Notes under the pieces: generated by a model
What the model saw: the letters and a program-made list of their open reading frames with translations, nothing else
Database searches by the model: none
Told to the model about the DNA's origin: nothing
Part shown: one piece after another, positions 34,894 to 44,098 of the stretch
How the letters are laid out: each line of letters opens with the position of its first letter
How positions within the stretch are numbered: position 1 is the stretch's first letter
Position numbers and translations under genes: made by a program
Assembly (NCBI GenBank): GCA_965204235.1
Contig: OZ241979.1
Location: forward strand, 3,596,001 to 3,660,000
Direction of reading: 5' to 3'
DNA length: 64,000 bases
Origin: JAJDTQ01 sp965204235
GTDB taxonomy: Bacteria; Desulfobacterota; Binatia; UBA9968; JAJDTQ01

Positions 34894-35985
34894 CTACCCG
34901 AGCCGGTAGAAACGCCGGGCGTTGGCGTGCAGGATCGCAGCCTTGTCGTCGTCCGTCAGCCCGGTGTTCTCGCGCAGTTCCCGGATCTCTTCCTTCGCGG
35001 TGGCGTGGTTCACCTCGTGGGGGAAGTCGGACGAGAAGACGAAAGGCTTGTTGCCGGCGACGCGCACCGCGAAGGGCAGGGTGAGCTCGTCCCCCTCCAC
35101 CCCCACGAATATCCGGTCGGCTTCCACGTGCCTGAGGACGTAGTCGGTGACCGATTCCCCTTTCCCGAGCCGGAGGAAGCGTCCGTGGGGGTCGTACTGG
35201 ACGTGGCTGCTCCAGGACCGCTCGAAGCGTTCGAGGCAGTTGACGAACCACGCGGACCCGGCCTCCAGGAACCCGAAGCGGGCGTTGGGGTAGCGGTCCA
35301 GCACGCCGTTGAAGACGATGCCGGCGAAGTTCACCATCTGCCCGAAGGGATGCCCCAGGGCGTTCACCGGCGCGTACGGACTCATGTCGTCCAGGCCCAT
35401 GTTGTCGTGGACGCCGCCATGGATGCCCAGGGCGCATCCGAGCCGGTCCGCCTCCTCGTATATGGGCCAGTAGCGCTCGTCTCCCAGGTGGTTCTGGAGC
35501 TGCTTGGCGCCGGTGCCCGGCAACATGGCGCCGGCGAAGTGCAGCTCCTCGACGATGCGGCGGAGCTCCGCCGCGGCCTCCTCGGGATCGTGCAGCGGGA
35601 TGAGCCCCACGGCCTGGAAGCGCGGGCTCCGGCCGGTGTACTCGTCGTGGATCCAGTCGTTGTAGGCCCGGGCCAACTCGATGGCCCAGTCGCGGCTCAC
35701 CACGCGGCCGAAGGCCAAGCCGTTGGACGGATAGAGGACCGTCCGCTCCACCCCCACGTCCTCCAGGAACTCCAGCCAGCCTTCGCGCCCCACCTTGGCG
35801 AACGCCCCTTCGGGCACGAAATGACGGTTGGCGGCGTGGAGGTGGTCGTTGGGAGCGAAGGGACTGCGCATGGACCAGTTGCTGGCCCGGTACTCCTCGG
35901 GCATACGCTGCCAGATGGCTTCGTGGTCCTCGACCACGTGGCCGTCGCCGTCCACCACCGGCCCCTGTTCTCGTAACGTGCTCAC
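34894..35985 (-). CDS. Amidohydrolase-family protein (family 2), paralogue A
   Basis: A 363-residue TIM-barrel hydrolase or decarboxylase. It starts VVDGDGHVVEDHEAIW, so the first metal strand has His followed by a glutamate two residues later instead of the usual HxH. Later parts include GIHGGVHDN, FGFLEAGSAW and FVFSSDFPHE, the last providing the catalytic aspartate strand. The protein closely parallels the next gene along its length, indicating tandem duplication. GTG start. It is probably part of an operon with the MFS gene downstream. Confidence 0.9.
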   Translation of the reverse strand: MSTLREQGPVVDGDGHVVEDHEAIWQRMPEEYRASNWSMRSPFAPNDHLHAANRHFVPEGAFAKVGREGWLEFLEDVGVERTVLYPSNGLAFGRVVSRDWAIELARAYNDWIHDEYTGRSPRFQAVGLIPLHDPEEAAAELRRIVEELHFAGAMLPGTGAKQLQNHLGDERYWPIYEEADRLGCALGIHGGVHDNMGLDDMSPYAPVNALGHPFGQMVNFAGIVFNGVLDRYPNARFGFLEAGSAWFVNCLERFERSWSSHVQYDPHGRFLRLGKGESVTDYVLRHVEADRIFVGVEGDELTLPFAVRVAGNKPFVFSSDFPHEVNHATAKEEIRELRENTGLTDDDKAAILHANARRFYRLG

Positions 35986-36040
35986 GGTTGGCCTCCCGTT
36001 GGTCTGTTGCGCCGGCGAGCCGGCGTCCGCGGCCTCCCCT

Positions 36041-37168
36041 TCAAACCGCGGCCGGGTCTCTTCCCGCGGCGTCGCCTTCGCCCATGCGGTAGAACCGCTG
36101 GGCGTTGCGGAAGAGGATGGCGTCCTTGTCGTCCGCGGTGAGCTCGCCGTTCTCCTGCAACTCCTGCAGTTCGCGCTTGCAGGTGGCGGCGTCCACCTCG
36201 TGGGGGTAGTCGGAAGAGAACAGGAACGGCTTGTTGCCGACCACCCGCACCGCTTCGGCGATGGACAGCTCGTCGCCCTCGACCCCCACGAAGATCCGAT
36301 CCTCGTCGATGTGGCGGCAGATGTAGTCGGTCATGTCCATGCCTTCGCCGAGTTCGAGGAAGCGTCCGCGCGGGTCGTACTGCACGTGGCTGGCCCAGGA
36401 GCCGGTGAAACGTTCGATGCAGGTCAGCAGCCAGGCGCAGCCCGCTTCCAGGAAGCCCAGGCGCAGCCCCGGGAACCGGTCCAGCACGCCGTTGAAGATG
36501 ATGCCGGCGAAACAGATCATCTGGCCCATGGGGTGGCCCAGGGCGTTCACCGGCGCGTAGGGAGTCAGGTCGTCCATGAGCATCCCTTCGTGGCCGCCGC
36601 CGTGGATGCCGATGGCGCATCCCAGCCGCTCCGCCTCCCGGTAGATGGGCCAGTAGCGCTCGGACCCCAGGTGGGGCATGTTGGCGCCGGTGGACGGCAG
36701 CATGCCGCCGCAGAGGCCCAGTTCCTCCACCATCCGGCGCAGCTCCTCGGCCGCGGCTTTGGGCTCCTGCAACGGGATGAGTCCCATGGCCTGGAAACGG
36801 GGGCTCCTGGCCACGTAGGTCTCGTGGATCCAGTCGTTGTAGGCCCGGGCGAGCTCGATGGCCCAGTCCCGGCTCACGATCTTGCCGAAGGCCAGGCCGG
36901 CGCTGGTGTAGAGCACCGTGGCGTCGATGCGCACGTCCTCCAGGAAGTCCTCCCAACCCTCGGGACCCACCACCGCGAAGGCGCCTTCGGGTGTGTAGTG
37001 GCGGTTGGCCGAGTGGAGGTGGTCGATGGGAGGGAACGGGCTCTTGCCGCGGGCCTCGGAAAAGCTCCTGCCCACGTATTCCCGCGGCATGTGCCCGAGG
37101 ATGGCGGGGATGTCCTCGACCACATGGCCGTCGCCGTCGATGATTCGTTGAGGATGCGCTGAGGTCAT
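36041..37168 (-). CDS. Amidohydrolase-family protein (family 2), paralogue B
   Basis: A 375-residue protein co-linear with paralogue A: IIDGDGHVVEDIPAILGHMPREY, GIHGGGHEGMLMDDL, LGFLEAGCAWLLTCIERF and FLFSSDYPHEVD. The same HxxE version of the metal site is kept. The two genes are separated by 55 bases. Divergence is moderate, so substrates may differ. The ATG at 37168 precedes MTSAHPQ; a longer reading is arginine-proline-rich and unlikely. It is the first gene of the leftward operon. Confidence 0.9.
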   Translation of the reverse strand: MTSAHPQRIIDGDGHVVEDIPAILGHMPREYVGRSFSEARGKSPFPPIDHLHSANRHYTPEGAFAVVGPEGWEDFLEDVRIDATVLYTSAGLAFGKIVSRDWAIELARAYNDWIHETYVARSPRFQAMGLIPLQEPKAAAEELRRMVEELGLCGGMLPSTGANMPHLGSERYWPIYREAERLGCAIGIHGGGHEGMLMDDLTPYAPVNALGHPMGQMICFAGIIFNGVLDRFPGLRLGFLEAGCAWLLTCIERFTGSWASHVQYDPRGRFLELGEGMDMTDYICRHIDEDRIFVGVEGDELSIAEAVRVVGNKPFLFSSDYPHEVDAATCKRELQELQENGELTADDKDAILFRNAQRFYRMGEGDAAGRDPAAV

Positions 37169-37527
37169 GTGCCTGCCCCCTTCGGAAACGGGATGGAGCG
37201 GTCGCGGACGCCGTGTTCGGGGATTATCCGATCCCCGTGGGCATGTCAAACTCGCGATGTAGTTCAGCTTCTCCGTCCCCGGCCGCAGCGCTTTCCCGAT
37301 TATCCCGTCTCCGGCATCCGGACGGGACAGGAGGGAGGAGGAGGCCGAGTGCTCTGGGAAGCAGGGATACCGGCCCGGTAGTCCCTGCGGTCAACGCACC
37401 CGTTCTACACGGATCGGCCTCGCCAAACCCCGCCTGCCAAGATCAGGTGGTGGACTTGGGTAGTCCTGCGGCGTTGACAAACACCGGCGGACGCCTCAAA
37501 CCTGATGGATCATCGAGGAGGTGACGG
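37169..37527. other. Divergent intergenic region with repeat
   Basis: This gap holds a 36-bp repeat copy at 37295-37330, promoters for both flanking operons presumably, and no gene. A GGAGGTG ribosome site precedes the dehydrogenase start. Confidence 0.5.
37295..37330 (+). repeat. 36-bp repeat, copy 1 (identical to 52762-52797)
   Basis: An exact 36-base match to a second site 15 kb away, with weaker similarity continuing for about 60 bases downstream. It contains a stem-loop with arms CCCGTC and GACGGG. Confidence 0.85.
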
Positions 37528-38700
37528 ATGGCGGTTTCGGCTTTCGAGTACAGCAATCCTCGCGTGGAGCGCATCGTCTTCGGTCGCGGGGCGGTAGGCA
37601 GGTTGGCGGACGAGGTCCGGCGGCTGGGCGCGGCGCGGGTGTTCGTGGTGACCTCGCCGTCCATCGCCCGGACGTACCTGCTGGATGCGGTGCGTTCGGC
37701 TCTGGGCGACCTTTGCGTCGGAGTCTTCGACGCGGTGAAGCCCCACTCGCCCACGGACTCCGTGGCGGCCGCGGCAGGGCAGGCGTCCGCGGCGTCCGCG
37801 GACGCTTTCGTCAGCGTCGGCGGCGGCAGCTCCATCGACACCGCCAAGGGCATGGCCGCGTACCTGGCCGAAGGCCGTCCGCTGAAGAGCCTGGCCACCC
37901 ACTTCATACCGCCCGACCGCAAGGAAGTCCCGGACATGCCGGCCCCCAAGCTGCCGCATGTGGCGGTCCCGACCACGTTCTCGGGCGGCGAGTACAGCTA
38001 TTCCGCAGGCTTGGCCGAAGCGGGCCGCAAGCTCATCCTCGCCGACCCCAAGCTGTCGCCCCGGGTGGTGCTGCTGGACCCGGAAGCCGCGCAGACCGCC
38101 CCGCCCAAGTTGCTGGCCGCGTCCGGCATGAACGCACTGGCCCACTGTGTGGAGGCCATCTACTCGACCCAGACCCAAGTGCTGAGCCAAGCCTACTGCT
38201 TGGCCGCGGTGGGACCCATTGCCGCCTATCTGCCGCGTCTGGTGGCGGACATGGACGACCTGGAGGCCATCGGGGAGATGCAGGTCGCCGCGTGCCTGTC
38301 GAGCATGGGGGTTTACAGCGCCTGGACCGGCATCCACCACGGCATCGTGCACGTCATCGGCGGGCGGTTCACAGTCCCCCACGCCAACGTCCATGCGCTG
38401 ATGCTGCCCTACGCCATGCGCTGGAACCTGGACGGCACCACCCGGGCCATGGCCCGCATCGCCCGCGCCATGGGGGTGAGCGAGCCGGACGACGTGAAGG
38501 CCGCGGTCCAGGCCCCGGAAGTGGTGTACGGCATGAACGTCGAGATGGGGCTGCCGTTGCGGCTCCGGGACCTGGACATCCCGCGGGACGCGCTGCCGTC
38601 CTTGGCCGAGGCGGCCCTGGACGACATCAGCACCCACAACAACCCCAAGAAGATCCATTCGGCGTCGCAGGTGCTGGAGTGCCTGGAGAGGGCCTGGTGA
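37528..38700 (+). CDS. Iron-containing alcohol dehydrogenase family protein (maleylacetate-reductase-like)
   Basis: A 390-residue group III dehydrogenase. The nucleotide region has FVSVGGGSSIDTAKGMA, and the metal ligands lie in AHCVEAIYS, GIHHGIVHVIGGRFTVPHANVHALMLPYA. Enzymes of this type reduce maleylacetate or oxidise alcohols with NAD(P). The gene stands alone on the plus strand between leftward operons. Its presence next to a ring-cleavage enzyme and several hydrolases fits an aromatic degradation role, but this is inference. Confidence 0.92.
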   Translation: MAVSAFEYSNPRVERIVFGRGAVGRLADEVRRLGAARVFVVTSPSIARTYLLDAVRSALGDLCVGVFDAVKPHSPTDSVAAAAGQASAASADAFVSVGGGSSIDTAKGMAAYLAEGRPLKSLATHFIPPDRKEVPDMPAPKLPHVAVPTTFSGGEYSYSAGLAEAGRKLILADPKLSPRVVLLDPEAAQTAPPKLLAASGMNALAHCVEAIYSTQTQVLSQAYCLAAVGPIAAYLPRLVADMDDLEAIGEMQVAACLSSMGVYSAWTGIHHGIVHVIGGRFTVPHANVHALMLPYAMRWNLDGTTRAMARIARAMGVSEPDDVKAAVQAPEVVYGMNVEMGLPLRLRDLDIPRDALPSLAEAALDDISTHNNPKKIHSASQVLECLERAW

Positions 38701-38788
38701 CCGTTGCAGCGAACTCCGATTCCCTCCCCCCTTGAGGTGGGGGGCCGCGGCGGGGCCGGGTGGGTCGCACTCCGTGACTCGAACCGGG

Positions 38789-39727
38789 TCACCCGGCCAC
38801 CAGCCGCCCCGGGTTGCGCTTCATGGCGGTCTCCACGTCTTCCCGCGAGACGCCCTCGGCCATGAGTCCCCGGGCCAGCCGGCCCAGCCCTTCCGCGGGG
38901 CTCACCCGGTCCACCTGCCCCAGGTCCGTGGACAGGACCACGCGGTCGGCGCCCACTTGCCGGAAGACCGCGGCGGTGTCCGCGAACGACACCAGGTCCA
39001 TGTCCACCAGGACGTAACTGAGCTCGACGTACGCCCCGGCCGCGGCCAGTTCCTCGATGTCGCTCACGTCGAGGGCCGGTGGGTCGTAGCAGGGGTGGGT
39101 GACGATCACCTTCTCGACTCCGAGGGCGCCGGCCCGCTCCATGACGTGGAACACCTCGTCCCGTCCCACGTGTCCGGTGGCCAGCGCCAGCCCTTCGCCG
39201 GCCGCGATGCGCATCACCTCGTCCAGGGGAGGCCGCACCCCGGCGGCGAGCACGTTGATGGGATCCACCTGCTCAAGGGGCCGGGCCAGGCCGGAGACGG
39301 CGCCGCCGCACCACTCGGGCGGGATGTCGTACCGTTCCCCTTCATGGCGGCGCGCGGTGAGATGGGCCGCGGCGTGGACCGTGGGCAGCCACACCACCTT
39401 GAGGTAAGGCTCGCCGTCTTCCGACGGTCCCAGGGCGCCGCGCACCGCCGCGGGGTTGATGCCGCCCACGTAGTGGTTGAGCGCCACCGAGCCGTGGAGG
39501 CGGAAGCCGGTGACCCGGTGGGCCATCTGGGCCCAGCTTCCGGTGGCCGCCATGTGCGACTTGACCACGGCCCCGGCCAGCCCCGACTCGCGCGCGTGCC
39601 GGGCCAGGGACACGGCGTCGTAACGCCGCGGGATGCCTTCGGGTCCGCAGTGGACGTGGAGGTCCACTGCCCCGCTCACGTCGAAGTCCGCGCCGGGCGC
39701 CGCGGCGCGCTGTGCGTCGCCGCTCAT
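38789..39727 (-). CDS. DUF6282 family amidohydrolase-like protein
   Basis: A 312-residue TIM-barrel protein. It begins with the metal strand AVDLHVHCGPEGIPRRYDAV (HxH), then GAVVKSHMAATGSW with the candidate bridging lysine, LALATGHVGRDEV, VIVTHPCYDPP and RVVLSTDLGQVD (catalytic Asp). This is the DUF6282 branch of amidohydrolases. The start overlaps the stop of the upstream M20 gene (ATGA), so the two are co-translated. Substrate unknown. Confidence 0.82.
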   Translation of the reverse strand: MSGDAQRAAAPGADFDVSGAVDLHVHCGPEGIPRRYDAVSLARHARESGLAGAVVKSHMAATGSWAQMAHRVTGFRLHGSVALNHYVGGINPAAVRGALGPSEDGEPYLKVVWLPTVHAAAHLTARRHEGERYDIPPEWCGGAVSGLARPLEQVDPINVLAAGVRPPLDEVMRIAAGEGLALATGHVGRDEVFHVMERAGALGVEKVIVTHPCYDPPALDVSDIEELAAAGAYVELSYVLVDMDLVSFADTAAVFRQVGADRVVLSTDLGQVDRVSPAEGLGRLARGLMAEGVSREDVETAMKRNPGRLVAG

Positions 39728-40953
39728 GCGGCCCCGCAGACGTCCATGGCCGTATGGGCCAGCACCTTGGCGCACTCCACCATCTCGCTGATGAAGATGT
39801 AGCCGCCGTCCGGGCCGGACTCCAGGAAGCCGCCGCCGGGACCGTAGTGCAGGCACGGGATGCCGTGCTTCCACAGCCAGCAACTGTCGCCCGCGGAGTA
39901 GGACATGGGCAGGCAGGCGCCGATGAGGTTGGGCGGCGAGCCCGTGACCCGCTCGTGGTTCCGCGCCACCGCCTGGACGATGGGCGTGTCCCGGGGCACG
40001 TCCAGTGGGTCCATCACCAGCCGCCGGCACCCCTCGAAGAACGCGGGCGGCGGGGTCTCGATGGCGTAGTCGAAACGCGGGTCCCGCTCCTTGAGGGGGT
40101 CGAGGGCGCGCTCCACGTCGGCGATGACCGAGGCCGCGGTCTGTCCGGGCGCGAAGTGCACGTCCACGATGACGGTGCACAGGTCGGGCACGTAGGGCGG
40201 CTCGGTCAGCACGTAGCCGTCGCCCCGGCCGCCGATGATGCCGCCCACGTTCAGGCGGGGCAGGGCAGGCAGGTCGGCCCTTGGGGTATGGGAGAACTCG
40301 ACGCTGCGCAGGGCTTCGATGACCCGGGTCATCTGCTCCACCGCGTTCACCGTTTCCTCGACCCTGCTGACGTGCCCGGTGACGCCGTAGGTGTGGACCG
40401 CGAAATGGACGATGCCGCCGTGCACGGTCACCAGGTTCCCCAGGCCGAAGGGTTCGGGCAGCACCGCCATGTCGGTCCGAAAGCCGCTCTCCATGAGGTG
40501 GTGGGTGCCTTCTCCCCCCTGGGTCTCGCCCACCACGCAGGCCAGCACCAGGTCTCCGCGCAACCGGACTCCCGTCTGGCGGACGGCTTCGGCCGCGGCG
40601 ATCATGGAGGCCACGCCGCCCTTCATGTTCTGGACCCCGTGGCCGTAGAGGCGGTCGCCCTCCACCACCGGAGTCCAGGGGTCCCGCTTGCCGCCGCGGG
40701 TGAGGGAGTTGATGTCGATGTGCCCGTTGAACATGAGGCTCGGGCCGCCGCCCGCGCCCGGAAGGGTGGCGATGGTCTGACGGCGCCCGGGCTCCACCTC
40801 CTGCATCATCACCCGGTACCCGCGGTCCGAGAGATAGTCCTGCAGGAACAGGGCCGCGGGGGTCTCGTGCGGACAGAAGCTCGGGATCCGGACCAGCTCT
40901 CCGGCAAGGTCCACCAGCGCCGCGGGGTCCACCTCGATGTCGGGGACGGTCAC
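39724..40953 (-). CDS. M20 family metallopeptidase / ArgE-DapE-type deacylase
   Basis: A 409-residue zinc hydrolase. The metal ligands and the catalytic pair lie in LMFNGHIDINSL, YGHGVQNMKGGVASM and GETQGGEGTHHLM, and the closing HYGPGGG supplies the last histidine. It removes acyl groups from amino-acid-like compounds. It starts with GTG at 40953, 39 bases after another M20 enzyme of a different subgroup, and is coupled to the DUF6282 gene. The three genes probably form a pathway for acylated or amidated compounds. Confidence 0.9.
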   Translation of the reverse strand: MTVPDIEVDPAALVDLAGELVRIPSFCPHETPAALFLQDYLSDRGYRVMMQEVEPGRRQTIATLPGAGGGPSLMFNGHIDINSLTRGGKRDPWTPVVEGDRLYGHGVQNMKGGVASMIAAAEAVRQTGVRLRGDLVLACVVGETQGGEGTHHLMESGFRTDMAVLPEPFGLGNLVTVHGGIVHFAVHTYGVTGHVSRVEETVNAVEQMTRVIEALRSVEFSHTPRADLPALPRLNVGGIIGGRGDGYVLTEPPYVPDLCTVIVDVHFAPGQTAASVIADVERALDPLKERDPRFDYAIETPPPAFFEGCRRLVMDPLDVPRDTPIVQAVARNHERVTGSPPNLIGACLPMSYSAGDSCWLWKHGIPCLHYGPGGGFLESGPDGGYIFISEMVECAKVLAHTAMDVCGAA

Positions 40954-40992
40954 GGGGTCATCCGGTCGAAAGGAGCCCTGCCGCCGGCGCGG

Positions 40993-42285
40993 TCACGGCG
41001 CCGCGTCGGCAAGCCGCAGCACCATGCCGGCCATGAGCATGGCGCCGTGGGCCAATGCCTCCTCGTCCAGGTCGAAGGTAGCGGTGTGGTGTCCCGAGGG
41101 GGCGCCGCCGCCCAGGAGGAAGTAGAGGGACTTGCCGCCTCGTTCCTGGACCCGGCGCATGAAGTACGTGGCGTCCTCGCCGCCTCCCAGGGGACGAGCG
41201 TCGTGGACGCGGAAGTCCACGGGCAGCGCCCGGGCCACGGCCGCCAAGTGGTCCTTGAGCTCCCGGTCCGAGTTGGCGCCGATGGTGCGGCCGGTGACCT
41301 CGGTGCTGGCCTCGACCCCCTGGAGCGCGGCCGCGCCTTCGATGCAGCGCTGCGCGCCCGTCTCCATGAGCTCGCAGATCTCGTCCGTGCCGCCGCGCAC
41401 CTCGTACTTGATGTGGGCCCGGGACGCCACCACGTTGGTTCCCGTGCCCGCGTTGAGCACGCCCACGTTGACGAACGTGGCGCCCTGGCCGTGCCGGGGC
41501 AGGGCGTGCAGGGCCAGGGTGGCCTGGCAGGCCGCCAGCAGCGCGTTACGGCCCCGCTCGGGGGCGCCGCCCGCGTGGGAGGCCGCGCCGCGGAAGTGCG
41601 TCTCCATCTTGACGGACGAGAGGAAATGGGTGGCCTCCAGGGCCACTTCTCCCAGCGGCAACGCGGGCCCGCCCATGTGGAGACAGGCGAAGTAGTCCGC
41701 GTCGTCCACCACCCCGGCCTCCACCATGGGTTGGGCGCCCCGGCCTCCTTCCTCCGCGGGCTGGAACAGCAGCTTGAGCCGGCCCCGCCAGTGGGGGCTC
41801 TCGGCCAGCAACGCCGCGGCGCCCAGGCCGATGGCCACGTGGGCGTCGTGCCCGCAGGCATGCATCACTGCGGGCTTCCCGGAAGCGAATCCACCCGCTG
41901 CCGGACGGTGCCCGGCGTCGGACGACTCGGCCACCTCTGTGGCGTCCATGTCGAAGCGCAGCGCCACGGTGGGGCCGGCGCCGCGCTCGAGGATGCCCAC
42001 GGCCCCGGGCGTCTCGACCTCCCGGCCCAGGTCCCCCGCCTGTTCCCGGCTCTCCCGCACCACCCGCTCGTCCGGCCATCCGCGCACCGCGTCCGCACGA
42101 ACGCATTCCGCTCCCGTCTGCACGCGGTACCCGAGCTCCCGCAGCCGCCGGACCACCATGCCGGTGGTGCGAAACTCGGTCCACCCCGCCTCCGGATGCC
42201 GATGCAGGCTGCGCCGCGCCTCGATCATACCGGGGAGCTCCCCCTCGCACCGCTCGGCCAGTTCCTTCAGATACTCGTGCGCCAT
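40993..42285 (-). CDS. M20 family amidohydrolase (IAA-amino-acid hydrolase-like / AbgB-like)
   Basis: A 430-residue enzyme of the M20D-like group, with SLHRHPEAGWTEFRTT, VALRFDMDATEV, VMHACGHDAHVAIGLGAAALL, LKLLFQPAEEGGRGAQ and a C-terminal GGGAPSGHHTATFD. The HACGHD motif gives the metal-binding cysteine and histidine pair of this subgroup. An insertion of about 40 residues (positions 70-115, EQAGDLGREVETPG) is longer than in typical auxin-conjugate hydrolases and closer to AbgB. The first gene of the M20-M20-DUF6282 operon. Confidence 0.92.
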   Translation of the reverse strand: MAHEYLKELAERCEGELPGMIEARRSLHRHPEAGWTEFRTTGMVVRRLRELGYRVQTGAECVRADAVRGWPDERVVRESREQAGDLGREVETPGAVGILERGAGPTVALRFDMDATEVAESSDAGHRPAAGGFASGKPAVMHACGHDAHVAIGLGAAALLAESPHWRGRLKLLFQPAEEGGRGAQPMVEAGVVDDADYFACLHMGGPALPLGEVALEATHFLSSVKMETHFRGAASHAGGAPERGRNALLAACQATLALHALPRHGQGATFVNVGVLNAGTGTNVVASRAHIKYEVRGGTDEICELMETGAQRCIEGAAALQGVEASTEVTGRTIGANSDRELKDHLAAVARALPVDFRVHDARPLGGGEDATYFMRRVQERGGKSLYFLLGGGAPSGHHTATFDLDEEALAHGAMLMAGMVLRLADAAP

Positions 42286-42318
42286 GATTTGGCCCTATAT
42301 CATATGCCCCACACCGTG

Positions 42319-43890
42319 TCACATGCCCCATACCGTGACCGGCGCTCCGCCTTCCGTTTCTTCGCGGCGGTACACCCGCTCGTCCCACGACCTGTCCCGG
42401 CTGCGGTCGAAGATCACCAGGTGTCCTTCCGTCGCGGCGCAACAGTCCATGTAGGCGCGTGTTTGCGCGAGACCCTGCCGGAGGGTCTCGTCCAGGCCGC
42501 GGTGCAGCACCTTGCACTCGATGACGATTTTCTGCGTCCGGTCGGCGTCCCCCGCCACCGGCCAGACCATCAGCAAGTCCGTCCGCATGCGCCCCAACCC
42601 GTACTCGCGCTCGATGCGCCCGCCGCCGTTGACGATGCGCTGCAGGAACGCCTGCAACAGCAACTGTGGTCCGGCCTCCGGGTACTGGAACCGCTCGATC
42701 CAGTGCTCCGAGTGTTCGCGGAAGAACGCCTGGAACGCAGCCAGCAGCCCGTCCGTCCGCAGCCCGCCGTCGTCGCCCACGTACCATGCAGGCTCGTGAT
42801 GGATGTTCATGGCCTGGGTGGTGCAGGTGAGGTCGCGGGGGACCACCTCCCGGTATATGGGGTTGGCGATGGCCACGGGACCGTCTCGCGCCACCAGCCC
42901 CAGGTCGCGCACGTACTGCAGGTCGTCGGGCGGAATGGAGTCGGTGGAAGGAACGCCGCTCAGGATGGGTTCCACCACCCGGCGCACGCGTTCTTCCCGG
43001 AGCTTGTCCGCAAGCTGGTCCAGGTGCGTGTCGCGGCGCAGGATCAACCGTTCACGGGCCCGTTGCACCGTCTCCACGTCGATGGCTTCGTGGGCATGGT
43101 CCGCGACCTCCGCGCCAAGGGCGTTCACCAGCCACGGCTGGCCCCGAGTCAGTTCCCAGATGAGGGCCACCGCGTCGTCGCGCCACACGCGGCCCGTCTC
43201 CGCCGCATGTTGCGCCAGCAGCGCCCGGGTCTCGGCCTCGGAGAAGTCGCCGAGGCGCAACGAGGCGGCCTTGACGTTGAAGGCGCTGCCGCCGGTCACC
43301 AGCGCGCCTTCGCCGAGCGAGTGGATCCGGTAGTCCCGCACATCGCGCACGCCGCACAGGACCACGCTCTGGGGAAAGCGTTGCGGGCGCTGGTCGTAAC
43401 CGGCCCGGAGTTGTCGCAGGACTGTCAGGAGCGTATCGCCCATCAGCGCATCGATCTCGTCCACCAGGAGCACCAGAGGGGTCTGGTCCGCCTGCGCCCA
43501 GCGGCTCAACACCTCCTCGAGGGCGCCGTAAGGTCCGGCTCGGTCAAGGGCCTCCGGCCAGATGCGGGCCACGAAGTCGTCGTCCATCGCGGCGCGCGCA
43601 CGGAGCGCCATGTGGTTGAGGATCGCCCGCATGGCCGCGCCCACGTCTTCCCGCGCCGCCTGGGCGATCTCCACGTTGACGTGGACGCAACGGTAGGCGC
43701 CGGTGCGGTGCAACCTCTCCAGCAACGCCAGCAGTGCGGATGTCTTGCCGGTCTGTCGCGGCGCGTGCAGCACGAAATACCGCCGCTGGCCGATCAGGCG
43801 CAGCACGTGGCCGGCGTCGAGACGCTCCAGCGGCGGAATGCAGTAGTGGTCCCGCGCATCCACGGGACCGGTGGTGTTGAAGAAACGCAC
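42319..43890 (-). CDS. AAA-like ATPase with C-terminal PD-(D/E)XK nuclease-like domain
   Basis: A 523-residue protein. The N-terminal ATPase has Walker A APRQTGKTSAL and Walker B LVLLVDEIDALMG, as in AAA-like (AAA_14/AAA-like domain) proteins. A winged-helix-like middle follows (LARDLGLVARDGPVAIANPIY-type). The C-terminus carries RTDLLMVWP followed by QKIVIECKVL, a PD-(D/E)XK pattern (Asp...Glu-x-Lys). Proteins of this design occur widely in genomes rich in mobile DNA, often in many copies, and their role is not settled. It starts with GTG at 43890, just downstream of a small palindrome. Confidence 0.85.
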   Translation of the reverse strand: MRFFNTTGPVDARDHYCIPPLERLDAGHVLRLIGQRRYFVLHAPRQTGKTSALLALLERLHRTGAYRCVHVNVEIAQAAREDVGAAMRAILNHMALRARAAMDDDFVARIWPEALDRAGPYGALEEVLSRWAQADQTPLVLLVDEIDALMGDTLLTVLRQLRAGYDQRPQRFPQSVVLCGVRDVRDYRIHSLGEGALVTGGSAFNVKAASLRLGDFSEAETRALLAQHAAETGRVWRDDAVALIWELTRGQPWLVNALGAEVADHAHEAIDVETVQRARERLILRRDTHLDQLADKLREERVRRVVEPILSGVPSTDSIPPDDLQYVRDLGLVARDGPVAIANPIYREVVPRDLTCTTQAMNIHHEPAWYVGDDGGLRTDGLLAAFQAFFREHSEHWIERFQYPEAGPQLLLQAFLQRIVNGGGRIEREYGLGRMRTDLLMVWPVAGDADRTQKIVIECKVLHRGLDETLRQGLAQTRAYMDCCAATEGHLVIFDRSRDRSWDERVYRREETEGGAPVTVWGM

Positions 43891-43898
43891 GGTTCAAT

Positions 43899-43913
43899 GT
43901 CGCACGTTGCGAC
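43899..43913. promoter_or_regulatory. Inverted repeat GTCGCA-CGT-TGCGAC, possible operator
   Basis: Six-base arms with a three-base centre lie nine bases upstream of the GTG start of the ATPase/nuclease-like gene. Position and symmetry fit a repressor site or a translational control hairpin. Confidence 0.35.
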
Positions 43914-43928
43914 ACGCATTTCCACAAC

Positions 43929-44038
43929 GGGAAAGCCTGAACAATTGCCTCGTTCGTCCTGAGCGTAGCGAAGCGAAGTCGAAGGACGCGCTTTCCCATG
44001 GGGAGAGGCGCCTCGAGCCGGAATGGATCAGAGGTTCC
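43929..44038 (+). repeat. Dispersed palindromic repeat, copy 5 (forward, near full length)
   Basis: Begins GGGAAAGCCTGAACAATTG and ends GGATCAGAGGTTCC. The core is intact and the length is about 110 bases, the basic form of the family. Confidence 0.88.
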
Positions 44039-44098
44039 AATGGACGCTTCCGGACTGACTCGGACGTGGGCGCGCGGCGCCGTCCTCCGTACCGTGGG

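Noticed and set aside
39712..43962. 1416-residue plus-strand open frame
   Set aside because: It is antisense to four well-recognised genes and is rich in His, Gly and Arg without any domain.
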